A stretch of 64,000 bases of DNA from Rhytidiadelphus loreus (taxonomy: Eukaryota; Streptophyta; Bryopsida; Hypnales; Hylocomiaceae): positions 84,767,447-84,831,446 of the forward strand of contig OX344761.1 of NCBI GenBank assembly GCA_947034895.1, in the 5' to 3' direction. Below, piece after piece: positions 29,497-41,000 of the stretch (its first letter is position 1; each line of letters starts with the position of its first letter). The notes beneath the pieces are model-generated. The model was given only the letters and a program-made list of their open reading frames with translations, searched no databases and was not told where the DNA came from. A program made the position numbers and the translations under genes.

Positions 29497-30031
29497 GGGC
29501 CACTTCACACTATGGCCGTCCAAGTCGAGAGGCCATGGCATTGAGTGGCCAAACTTTGTTGAGAGTCCAAAGAAATGAGCAATAAATAGGCAATAAATAA
29601 TAGGAATTGGAGCCTTTGGCCGGCCATAGTGTGAAGCCTCTAAAGGCCAAGCCCAAAGTCCAAACCCTTGACAATGAACTCCCATAACGTCTTAACTTGG
29701 TCGGCCATAGTATAAAGCCTCCAAAGGCCAAGTCCAAAGTCCAAACTCTTAGTAATGAATTCCCACCTACCAATCTAATGGTTGAGATCTTGTCATAAGT
29801 TGATGGCCTCTCAACCATAGTTTGGACATTCAATTCTAGCCGACCCAAACTTCCTTTGTGAGTCCGTCACCATGTAGATCATTTATTGCCATGTAGGTAG
29901 TTGGAAGGTGATGGCCTTTGGACTTGTGCCTCCTAGTATGAAGGGTCAAGAGGCCGAATTTTGGGTTTCTTGAAATTTGATTGGTATAAACCCATGGCCT
30001 CTTGACCTTTGGCCGTAGTGTGAAGTAGCAC
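29497..30031. mobile_element. PIF/Harbinger-like non-autonomous element
   Basis: The terminal inverted repeats of about 37 bp are imperfect: GGGCCACTTCACACTATGGC at the left, and the reverse complement of the right end GTGCTACTTCACACTACGGC. The inner parts of both arms contain ccatggcctct. The element is flanked by TAA on both sides (29494-29496 and 30032-30034), a 3-bp duplication typical of the PIF/Harbinger superfamily. Inside, a block of about 67 bp (ggccatagtgtgaagcctct at 29622) is repeated about 82 bp further on and includes TIR-like sequence. There is no transposase. Confidence 0.8.
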
Positions 30032-30349
30032 TAATTCAACTATAGATATTTATTTGAACAAATAATAATTCTCATGTAAGATTTTTGAAAAGAATATAAA
30101 GGCCAAACATTAGGCCTTATCATCCTTTAACTCATTCATCCAAGCAATACTTGAATCTTTATAAGATAACCTTTCTTTAAATTTGATGAAAGTCAAGTAA
30201 ATAATATATTCATACACAAATATAAGTGACAATGTGTGAAATTTTAAAAAAGATAACACGCCACACAAGGTTAGAAACAAGTCACAACTAGTGGTATATA
30301 TTCATTACACCTACCAAGAGATGGAAGAGGGCAGGCTTTCATCAACCTT

Positions 30350-30613
30350 GAGCATCCCCACCAATGAGTTCCATATCCCTAAAGGTTTAGGGAGAGGACC
30401 TCAGATGCAGACAAAGATACAGAAACTTCACCACACCAATCTTTTTCCAAAATCTATATCTCTAAAATATACATAAATCTGTAAAATTCTGCCCCAATTC
30501 TGTATCTAGAGGCTCATATAGAGAACTGGCAAGGTCTCATCCCTATACAGTGAAGCTTGGGACATCAATTGCAGTAAATAGATAGGGATACAGAATAGCT
30601 GGTGGGGATGCTC
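30350..30613. mobile_element. MITE with GAGCATCCCCACC ends
   Basis: Left end gagcatccccaccaatgag (30350) and right end ctggtggggatgctc (to 30613) are inverted copies. The match continues inward to tatccct against agggata. The ends resemble the widespread plant MITE end GAGCATCTCC and the element at 51481. No exact target duplication is visible. Confidence 0.65.
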
Positions 30614-31790
30614 TTACCAAATCCCTACATTCACCTTCTCCTAAGCATCTAAGTTTCACGAGTTTACCACAAGACATGGCAATGATGACACATGGAAACA
30701 AATTTTGAATTCCCCAGATCATCTTCAGCAAAAAAACACTTTTGACTGCAACCCAATTTCAACCAAGTACTGGAGATTCCGAATCAGTAATCCACAAGGC
30801 CGCGTGAGGTTTGCCTTTGACATCAGACTCTCCAACAAACTGTGTAAACACATAAACCGAACTAATACGATGTGCATGAGCGCGATCATCTTTGCAAACA
30901 CATAAACCGAACTAATAATTACAGAGTTGAAGCCAACATGGGTGGTTGGTGCAACAGAAGGGTCCATACGGTCATTCAGTTACATTCTAAGTTCTGACCA
31001 CTTCAAACCTAGTCACTGCAATCAACAGTATACAAGGAAGTTTCTAGTAATTAAATCAATTAGAAAACGATAGCATGTATCTCAGATTTCAACCTTGTAA
31101 ATTACCGATAAAATGGCAAGTGTCTCCAACTTAGCTGATGCCCATTCTGAACATCATCACTCTAGATTATCTACGGCTCTTCATAACCTCTAAACCACAT
31201 TTCCGATAATCATAAGCTTGGATTGAAAGGTGAATTGAGAAAAGCCAAAATTAATCGACCTGGCTAAGCTCAGTCTCAATTCATTGAAGATTTTCAACTC
31301 CCGGCAATCCAAAAGCTCTGAACCTGTTTTGCTAGTTCAAGGGTAATCAGATCTATCTAGAAAGCCCCGGGGATAGCTTCCCATTAATGGCATTAACAGC
31401 GAGGTGTCTCAAACCCTAATTCACATCCAGCAAAATTGGCCAAGGAGCCAGACGACCACCGCACGTAATCCTAAAATATAATCCTGGCATGAAGCATTCG
31501 GGACACATTGCAAGCATCCACAGTAGTACCACTAAGGTAAGATAAGCTAAAACCAAGCGCCTACTCCATCCCAATAGTGTGCCCTAATAAACCTAGACGA
31601 TAAATAGATATTCAATGTAGAATGTACAACTTCGGGACAGAAAAAATAGGTCACGGATTTAGAAACTCTATCAATTGAACTTTAAACTCTTCTACTTCTG
31701 AATCCCGTACTTGGACTTCACTCACGTCTGCTTGACCTCAATTTGCCTACATGTGACCAGAAACTCAGGCCTCCCTTGCACAAACTAACT
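30614..31790. other. Intergenic DNA and 3' flank of the bL25 gene
   Basis: Composition is mixed. A short direct repeat (aacacataaaccgaactaata) occurs at about 30847 and 30897. No gene is supported. The right part probably holds the 3' UTR of the minus-strand gene that follows. Confidence 0.45.
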
Positions 31791-31844
31791 CATGGCTGGA
31801 AGTGAAATTTGGCTGATTCTACCTTTAGGGGAGAAAAGATGGAG

Positions 31845-32780
31845 TTACGAAGCTGCTGCCGCTTCCGCTGCTGCCGAAGAAGTGCGCGAGCCCATGACTT
31901 TACAAACCGGAAGAGAGCTATCCTTTTTCACAAGACTGATTCCCGTGGGAACTTTAAGATCGCGAAGCAGAATCTTCTCCCCCATGTCCAGCGTGCTGAG
32001 GTCCACCTCAATAAACCTCGGAATGGCATCTCCCGGGCACCGATACTTCACAGTTCTCATCATGGTGTACATGTAGCCCCCTTTCCGAATGCCAGGACAC
32101 GCATCCTCTCCGATGAACACCAATGGCACGTCCACTTTCAGAAGCGCCGTCGGGGGCGCCCTAATGAACGTCACATTCATCACTTTGTCTGTCCCCGCAT
32201 GCAAATGTAGCGACCGCGGCAACACGTGCTCCTTTGACTGGACGTTTCCTTCCTCGTCGCAAATCTCGAGATCGAATGTGGTGGACAAGAAGAAACTCCG
32301 CCCGTATCGCTTGATCAGGCGCTCCATCTGCTTGGTTTCCACGGAGAGCAGCTGCTTGTCGCCCCCAAGGTGGCCATTCTCTTGGGAGAACACAATGCTC
32401 GGGGAATGACCTGCACGACGAGCCTTCTTGCACACGATCTTCCCGGAGCCTTGGCGTGGAAACCCCTTGATCACCTCCTCAGGTTTCGTCTCGGCCTTGG
32501 GTAACAAAGACTCACTCTCCTCGCTATACTCACTCTGATCACTCACGTTCCCTTCCAATTGAGCTTGAGAGTAATGACGTAAGAATGATACTGCGAAACC
32601 AGGGGTTACCACTGGTTGCAGAGCGGAAGCTGGCTTGAAAGAACACGCGCTTCGAAGTTCTATGAGAGACGACAAGGAACGAAACGACGATGGATGGGAA
32701 GCTCCTGATTGTGGTGAGAGGGATATGCAGCGAAGCCTGTCGAGGTTGCGCCATAGGCGCGCTCCTCTGGCGCCCCACAT
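31845..32780 (-). CDS. bL25 family (TL5/CTC) protein, probably mitochondrial ribosomal
   Basis: A single-exon, 311-residue protein reads from ATG at 32780 to TAA at 31845. The same frame stays open upstream to a GTG at 32831 and beyond, but the first ATG gives a better targeting peptide. The first 70 or so residues are rich in Arg and Ser, have almost no acidic residues, and end near VSFLRHYSQ, a typical mitochondrial cleavage context. A short acidic linker follows, then the N-terminal L25 domain, which binds 5S rRNA in bacteria (FPRQGSGKIVCKKARRAG). The TL5-type beta domain comes next, with IEVDLSTLDMGEKILLRDL near the C-terminus. The role is in the large subunit of the organellar ribosome. 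Chloroplast location is less likely. A telo-box lies just upstream. Confidence 0.88.
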   Translation of the reverse strand: MWGARGARLWRNLDRLRCISLSPQSGASHPSSFRSLSSLIELRSACSFKPASALQPVVTPGFAVSFLRHYSQAQLEGNVSDQSEYSEESESLLPKAETKPEEVIKGFPRQGSGKIVCKKARRAGHSPSIVFSQENGHLGGDKQLLSVETKQMERLIKRYGRSFFLSTTFDLEICDEEGNVQSKEHVLPRSLHLHAGTDKVMNVTFIRAPPTALLKVDVPLVFIGEDACPGIRKGGYMYTMMRTVKYRCPGDAIPRFIEVDLSTLDMGEKILLRDLKVPTGISLVKKDSSLPVCKVMGSRTSSAAAEAAAAS

Positions 32781-32854
32781 CACAGCGTGACAAGAATGTG
32801 ATGCAATGGCTGGGAAGAAGGCAAGGGTCACGCCATAGCCAGACGTCGAAGGAG

Positions 32855-32874
32855 GTTTAGGGGTTTAGGGTTTG
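32855..32874 (-). promoter_or_regulatory. Telo-box in the bL25 gene promoter
   Basis: On the minus strand this reads AAACCCTAAACCCCTAAAC, a telo-box (AAACCCTAA) plus a near copy, about 75-95 bases upstream of the chosen ATG. From established knowledge, telo-boxes are enriched near the transcription start of plant ribosomal-protein and translation genes, often with TGGGCY site II elements. One TGGGCT occurs on the minus strand at about 33025-33030. Confidence 0.7.
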
Positions 32875-32899
32875 GAGCCCTTCAGGGTGCCAATCCAGG

Positions 32900-35800
32900 T
32901 GCCAATCCCAGCGTCCCAGGTAGTGTCGTTCAGGCCCTGGGTTAGCTTCTTTTGCACCTATGGTAGGAGGTCCATAAAGTGACTTGTAATTGTATTTGTA
33001 ATAGCTGATTTGTAATTTTGAAGAGCCCAACTTCTTGAAAAATAATTTTTTTCTTGAATAAAAAATGGAATTGAAATCTAATCCAATTCGTTTCACATTT
33101 TTTTAAATCTTCATGGATTAGTTATGAATTTTGAAGTGGGAATCACATAGTGCTCTAAAAGTGTCCACCTTTTAATATGTTCACTATTGGTACATTGATG
33201 AATACAATTGAAAAAAGAAATATGTACCTCTACATTAGATGACGCTTTTAGAACTTGAATTGTTTATGACCTTAATAGTGCATAAGATTAGGATTCATTA
33301 AACCTACAAAGACACTGGAAGCCCTCTTGGTAAGGAGCATCTGCACCAATATGTGCCAAACTTGGGTGACATGTGCTCTAGAACCCTCAAAATATTCTCA
33401 TGCCACTCAATTCTAGTGTGTCAAGCAATGGCCCTTGAAATTATTGTTCATCTTAAGTTTAGTAAGCTTTATCTTATATTTGACTTAATGATTGATCAAT
33501 TGACTATTTATGGGGCACACTTGGTAAGTAAAGATGGAAGACAAGAATTTTGCATGTTCTTCAAAAACATATGTAAACTTTTAACCTATCAAATTTGGCA
33601 AGTGCGAATGCAGATGCTTTAAAAGAGGCTTTCAACCAAGCCAGTGCAAGGAAGATGAAAGTCTACCTTCATTTTATCTTTTGGGTAGGTGTAATCGGAA
33701 TGTCGTTGTGAATGTAGAAGAATATTGGTGGTGAATTATTTCTTGGTATTTGTGGACATTTTTTGAGTTTGTCATTTGACCTTCATGTAAATGTAATATG
33801 TTTTTAGAAATACAATGTTTCCATCATTTTCTTATGTTTTAGCTACATAAATTGCAAAAAGAATTCAACTTTGACTTGAAAGATACTATAAATGAAGAAT
33901 CTTTGGAGGTAGTTCTAACTAACTAATTGAATACATTAATTTATTTAGTTTGGGTACATTTACAACAAAGGAGAATATCTTAATATTGAGACACAATAAT
34001 CCCCTTGTGATGGAGAGTTGACATTGGAGTGGGATTAGGAGGGTTATATTGGAAATTTGATTTTTAGTTTTTTTAATCTGTCTTGAGGTAATAATATTCC
34101 TCTCTGTAGGAATGTACCTTTAGTGTATGTGAAATTAGGTTACAAATTAAAAGACAATGTTTCAATTATACTATAATGAAATTAGTGCATAATGAGATAT
34201 CTTATTGCATTGTATAATAATTTTACAAAATGAAAAGAACTCTTAAACCGAAGGTTAATGGAAAACCTTATGTACTAAAACATGTTGAGGCATATATTAT
34301 TGGGTTTATTTAACCCAAGAATGCTACAAATGCCATTTTGTACACAATATCAAAACGTAGTACATATGCCAACTAGTGTTTAAATTGAATGACTATGTAG
34401 TCATATTGGAGGAAGGTAGTATGACATGGTCAATAATATAGTCATACTTTAGAGGACCTCGAAGGGAACAACATAGAAACATGGTTGTAGAGTTCTCCAT
34501 ATAGAAGATGATTATAGAGCATTTCATATGACTAAATTTTGTGAGTATGTTTCCAAAGTTTAGAATATGTGTCATTGTAATATATATACAATAAAAAATT
34601 TGTTTCTAATTTAGGCTTGATTTGAGGCTTGATTACTTCTCTTTTTAGGGAATTCCCTTTTGGTTCTAGGAAATACTATCCACCATGTATATCCTTCTTT
34701 TTTTCCCATATTTTTGGAAGGTTATTGTTTTTTTTATTTGAAAGGTATATGAAAACAAGTGCAACATTGTCTTGAGTTCTTCATCTCACACTATGGATGT
34801 CCAAATAGAACTACTCTATTATTTCTTTTAGCCCTTTTGATTTTGATGCAAGGGTCGCACTTCTAAAAGACAATGTATACACACTTGTCTTTGAATATTG
34901 AGGTTCATGCACTTCACTTCCAAAACTTCTTTCACCTTTTTTTTCTTTATTTTTTAATGATATTAATTTTGCTTTACATATTCAATTTTTTTAAATAACC
35001 ATTTTAACATTGTAAATTTTTTAAATACTTATTTTTTTTCATTTGCATCATAAAATTGTTGTTGAATGCCTAACTCCTAAAGGACCAAGGATGTTTTGAA
35101 GAGAAATTGTCAAAAACAACCATTTTTTAGAGCATTCAAAATTAACAAAAGTTTTTTTTAACTTCAACCATATGAAAGTGTAGCAAAATATTATAGAAAC
35201 TATAGGAAAATTTTCAAATCTTTTGATTGCATTGTCTACATGGATGAAATATTATACTATATGAAGTGAGAAAAAAACTTCATGCTTTTACAATCATGCT
35301 TCAATAGTCACCCTAATTTATGATTGATGGTTTTATATAGAAACACTAGAAATGTTGATTCCGATATGAATTTAAGGGTTTTCTGTAGTGAAGGTTGTCA
35401 TAGTGTACTTCAATATGCACCCCTCTCTTTGTGCTACTTTCTATGCTTGTTGCTTACTAGGTTGTTGCTTTGTTTGAAGACTCCATATTTTTTCTAACAT
35501 GTATATTGAATGCTTGTTGTAAGTTTATCCTTTACTTTGTATTCTCTGTGTTTTTATATTTTGATTGATGATGTTGCACTAGCAATTTAGAGTGGTAAAA
35601 CACATCTTTAAGTTATTACATATGGTTATGATTTATTAGATATCTTGTTTTGTAATTGTGGTTGACAATATTGGTAGGGTTGAGTTTGTTGTAAATGGTA
35701 GGTGTATATTTGTAATTTGAAGTTTCCTTTGCCAACCGATTTTAGCTTAGTTTAGGTGTCTAAATTGTAGTTGATAATGCAAAAGTATAATCAACTCAAA

Positions 35801-35996
35801 TTCAAAGCAAGTGGGCATTGAGCGTGTTATTAATATGTACGTTATATTAATCATATATAGTGAAAAGTATTGACTAGAAATAGTCATGACATTTGCCTTT
35901 TGAAGGCAAGGCACATTGCACTAAGTTACTAGTAAAAGAGCAGAAGAGGACAACTTCTTATTGTCAAGGAAATCTGGTTCATAAACCAATTGTATT
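32900..35996. other. AT-rich intergenic DNA
   Basis: Only short chance frames are seen, the longest being 33353-33622 with no recognisable domain. No RNA gene, intact element or clear tandem array was found. Confidence 0.5.
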
Positions 35997-36253
35997 CTAC
36001 ACTAAATAGTGAAATTAGGCAACCTAATTGTTAAGGCAACCCTAAACCCCACAAAACTATTGTATAAGTCATCAAAGTCAACACATATTTCTTTAGATAT
36101 TTCTATTTGCATGTGCCGAGGTTCATGAGTTGCAATTACAAAAATAATCTAATTTAAAAATAGTACATTCTTATATAATAACAATAAATATTCATATGGT
36201 GTCAAATGTTGAGAAATTAGTGTGGGACAACCTAATTTCACTATTTAGTGTAG
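35997..36253. mobile_element. MITE with CTACACTAAA ends, short form
   Basis: A perfect 23-base inverted repeat encloses 257 bp. The left arm (35997-36019) starts CTACACTAAATAGTG and continues AAATTAGG. The right arm (36231-36253) is its exact reverse complement. The first ten bases are shared with the larger element at 49451-50223, so the two may be one family. No flanking duplication is evident. Confidence 0.8.
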
Positions 36254-36430
36254 CAAAATTGCCACATAAAACATAGGTCAATTTGAACTAATTTGATGTC
36301 TACACATATCAATCATCACCTTACATTGAATATGACCACAAGTAGTGCCTCCCATAGTCATTATAGAGTGAATGGAATGATTGAACTTGGTGGAGAGAAA
36401 ACGATATATTTCCAATACCACTACTAAATT

Positions 36431-36606
36431 CACTATAGGAAAACAGAGTTTTTTTTTATGTTGCAGAAAACATGGGATGACGCCATCCCATCACTAGTGA
36501 AAACAACTATGATGCAACTAGAAAACAACTACATTGCAACTACTGTAATTTGTGTCCACAGTGACTCAAAACTTGCAGTCGCAGAACCCCCTTTTTTCTT
36601 CTAGTG
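36431..36606. mobile_element. Miniature CACTA-like element
   Basis: The left end is CACTATAGGAAAACAGAG (36431). The right end, ttttttcttctagtg (to 36606), is the reverse complement of CACTAGAAGAAAAAA. CACTA ends followed by an A-rich AAGAAA block are the hallmark of plant CACTA (En/Spm) elements. The flanking triplets are ATT and TTT, a possible 3-bp duplication with one change. The element is 176 bp and non-coding. Confidence 0.7.
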
Positions 36607-36609
36607 TTT

Positions 36610-38080
36610 CATTGGGATATTTATGACTTTCATTATAAGAAGCCATTCCCCCCAAAATAGATTATAAAAATTAGTGTGTTTTGACAACTTGTAGCTCCTT
36701 GCTCTTGACTTCAATTAAACCTATAAAAATGATATTTTTAGAATTTGAGACCAACTCATTAAATAAAGTTCACCAAATCTAATTTCTCCTCCAATTTGAA
36801 AATTTGAAATTTCTTAAAATTGAATATATTTCATTGCAATTTGAACTTAGATGTATTCTCAATTTCTATAGATTTTCTATTTATAGAATGACATGGAATT
36901 TTTTACCAACATTATAATGTTATTCACTTCAATATTCACCTATGGTGAAATTTTCACATTTTTTGAGCAAATTTTGTATTTGATATCAAAGATTCACAGT
37001 AATTTCAAATTATCACAAAAAAATCTAAATTTTTTTGTGTCACTTATAAAGAAAACATGTGATTTCATCTCTGAAAAATAAACATAAATTTTTTCAATCA
37101 TATGTAGTTGTAAATGGGAGATTTTAGAGTGAATAGTTTTGAAGTCTAAATCAATTGTCATAGGGCCAATGTTTTAGGGTTAATAATTCAACAATTATTA
37201 AAACCTAAAAAATTTCAGACATAGGATGCACAATAATGATCCCAAATTGGGAGTGCCATATTTCATTGGATCCAATTCAATATAAGGGCAAAATGTTGAT
37301 AAGGTAGACATACCCATTCTTTCCAAATTGGGAGTGCCATATATTTCATTGGATCCAAGTTAGTGCAAAAACAAATTGAATGTTGGTAAGGTAAACAAAT
37401 CCATCCCTATCCCTTTAAGAATTCCTCCCTAAAGTACCACTAATGCACATTTGTTTTCTAGAATGTACTCCATTGGTACATGAGGATGGAATTAGATGCA
37501 AGGGTGAGAATCGATATGTCTTCCTTATTACAGTTTACCTGAATTCATGCACCTCCCATGTCAAATATTCAAAAAACACCATGTTGCAATCAAAACTAGT
37601 CTTTCCAAATCTTAAAGGGTTTAGTGTTTGACAAATTTTTAACTTCTCACCACGTTGCAACCAAAACTGGACTTTCCAAACCTTGAAGATGTTGATGTTG
37701 TGTTTGACAAATTTGTAATGTGAGGATGTTCTTTAATCCTTAAAGAAGTGTTTTTGCTTCCAATCATCTATTACACCATGAAGTTGCTTATTCCACCTCC
37801 TCAACACAAATGAGTAATGTAATTAGAAGCACTGAAAGCATTGAAAGTAAGCACTCACATTAGTACAAAAACCATTCCTACACAGTAAATTGCTTCAAAG
37901 TCGATCCATCAAGTGTTGAGAATTCATACAAGAAACGGCATCATCTGTGTGCAATCAAGAATGCCAATCAAACAATTTGGACGAAGGAATTTGAGTGGAG
38001 CAAATGGATTTATATTGTCATTTGAACTTAGCATTGTAACAACATTGTACGCAGCTATAGCCAAACATGAATGCCAAACA
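36610..38080. repeat. AT-rich DNA with two local tandem duplications
   Basis: The block ccaaattgggagtgccatat, followed by cattggatccaa and ttg(a/g)taaggta, occurs at about 37238 and again at about 37323. A second pair, ttgcaatcaaaactagtc (about 37584) and ttgcaaccaaaactggac (about 37654), ends in gtgtttgacaaattt in both copies. The stretch 36880-37165 loosely resembles 54250-54550. The right end is the 3' flank of the P450 gene. Confidence 0.6.
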
Positions 38081-38087
38081 AACCCAA

Positions 38088-41000
38088 TCACAGCACAGGA
38101 ACCTTTCTTTTAGAAATTTTAGCTTCATATTGCGTTTTAATCAAAGAGTTTCCTGGATTACGTTGCTTCGACTGCCTTGGTGTCATTCGGAGATTGACTT
38201 CATTCTCTGGACGTAACGTTATCATGGCTTTGGGTGACGGTACAGCATCGCCCGATGGCAATGAAACTCGGAAACGGCTCGTGATGACAGCGAGAACCTG
38301 TTCAGGATTGCTCATTAGAAAAAAGTTCCATGGTCATTTGAACCCCAAGGCAAGACTCTTAGTTTCCTGTAATCCTTATTACTGAAAAATCGTTGGGGAA
38401 TTTTGGTTATGCGTGATGATTAACGCTATACATAGTAAAAGCTACCTTGCTCACTCATATACTGAATTTTGATAAGTGTAAGACTTTTAACATGGGTATT
38501 CATTACTAGCACTACAAGAAAATAGGAAAACAGGGTCTTAATCAAGACGTTCAAGCTAAAACAAAACATCCGAATCAACATAACGATGTTCAAAATTGCC
38601 GAACCAAGGACATCCAAATGAACTTAACATTGTTGATTCGGGTCCTGTTTTCCTGTTTTCTTCTAGTAGAAAGATGGGGAAATGAAATGACACCCAAGAA
38701 TAACACAAAAGCTTTCACTTACAATAATGACTTTCTGAAATTGAACTATTTGTTTGATGTTATTCTTGAGGCATCATTCTACTCCCATGGGTTTGCTTAT
38801 CAAGTCCTTAGTCAATTATAAAATCATCCAAAAAAACATATTTGCCATTCAAAAATGTGAGTACGGTTTCTTCTTTCTACTTAATAGATTTTGTTACCTT
38901 ACTTGAAGCTCCCCAAATGATTCACTTTAGCTCTTATAGATATGGAAGCGACAAATTTTGTTGTTTAGGCACTTAGAACTGAATAAGTTTGGATTAGTGT
39001 GACCATTTGACACTCGAATGGTTAACTGCTTGGGCACTGAATTAATCTCAAGGACCACATCTGTAACGTTTTCTTCCAATGGATAAGCTATAAAGCAAAG
39101 TACTCAAGCTAGAAAGGCAAACCAAGACACCCATGAAACTGAGTCACAAGAATGCAGTTACATCACTCACCAAGGAGACCTCCATCATTGCAAAGCCCAT
39201 GCCTATGCAGTTTCGAGGGCCGCCTCCATACGGCCAGTAGCTGTCATTTTCCATATGCGGCGTTGCATCCCCACCAGGCATCCACCTTGAGGGATCGAAT
39301 TCTAATGCTCTGGAAATACATTGCAAAAACAAGCCAAGTCACATAATGAGCTATGATCAAGTACCAGAGCAACTATAAGCAGCCGTTTCACTGGACAGCA
39401 CCAATTAGCTAACTGGGGTGTTGAGGCGCATTACCTACTTGGAAGTTAACTAACCTATCGTGTGCCTGCAGTTGCAATCTAACTAATAATGGGGAGTTAG
39501 GCTTTCAAGCTAGCTAAATGCTGCTACGTAGTTGGTGTTGCCAGATTGGGTAGAGTGCTGTCAGGAGACCCCATGTATGTTCTATGGAGAGGATGTGTCA
39601 AGAGGTAAACATTTCAGGGCGTGGGGTCTAATGAGTAGCAATTGTCCCGGCAGGTTTAGTACTTCAAACCATCAATATATGCATGACTAGTTCACTTGTC
39701 CAATATCATGTAGAAGTGAAAATGGATGTAAATTCATTCCAAGTTTGTTAGTGGGAATTAGCACCAATTTGCTAACCGACACAACTTGGGCAGTGCAAGT
39801 ATTAGTATGTAATTCCAGTTAGCTAAAGCGCTACTTGGCTGATGCAGGCGCGTCCTTGGAAGGTTACAAATGGCAATTATCCAAGAAGTAGTTGTAGCTA
39901 TAATTCCATACCTTGGCCAGAAGGCTGGATCTCGATGCAACAGGTACGGGCTCACCAACACAGTTGTACCCTGAGGAATGTGGTACTCCCCAAGTTGAGT
40001 TGGGTGGCAAGCACATCTGCCTACAACGTACGCTGGAGGCATCAACCGCAGCGTCTCCCAGATGAAAGATTCCAGGTACCTGTAACATGATATTCCCAGC
40101 GAATTCAGAGACCATATGCTAACGAACACTGTAGAAAATATTGTACGAAGAAACTATCTAAGGCTTTGGTGAAGCACTACAGGGTTGTGATGCAAGAGGT
40201 GGAATACTGACCTTAGCTTTGGAACGTCAGACTGCTTGGGTGCTTGACCATCAAGCACCTCACTAACTTCTTGAAAGACAAGCTCCTGTGTGTGTGGATG
40301 GAGAGCAAACATGAGCAGCGCCCACGTTAGCAAGATTGACGACGTTTCTTGTCCCTGCAGATTTGTATTAGGTAAATCAGTCACACTACGAATTCCTAAC
40401 AGCATATCCGATCTTTCGAAGTTAATCCAATACTGTACAGTACAGTGAAGTCTTGACAGACCAAATAAGCATATCTGACTAATCATATAATCTCTGTTCT
40501 GGGCAATACAGTTTTCGGAAATTGAAACCTGTGAAGTGTACCTCATTTCTGTTACCAGTAGGTTTTATATTTCAGAGAATCAACCACTTTTGCAGACACA
40601 GGAATTGAGATTACGCACCGCAACAAGGAGAGTCATGAGCTCATCGCGCAATGATAGATCATCCATTCCTGATCCATCTTCATCCGTTGCCTGCCAGTTT
40701 GATATATTAATGATAACATGGTCATGTCAACAGTGCTCAGACGAACTCTACACCAGCAACAGATGGCAGCAATATCATCTTTTCTGAACTCAACCCCTAA
40801 GTGCCCAAATACCCCAAAGTGGCCGCATCCATGCATATAGGAGTTGAAGTATGTCAATTAATTAAGTTTCAAGAAAGGTCGAAAAATATAATATTAAAAA
40901 GAAGAAACCATGTCCTAAAATATTCAAAAAATAAAATATGTTTTGGAAATTGCTATGATCATTCAAACTGAAAGTTCAATTTTTTCATGGACTAAGAAAT

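Noticed and set aside
37913..38113. Plus-strand frame containing HTRNGI, which looks like a P450 C-terminal phrase
   Set aside because: The real last P450 exon is on the minus strand at 38297-38088, in phase with exon 9. The plus-strand resemblance is coincidental.
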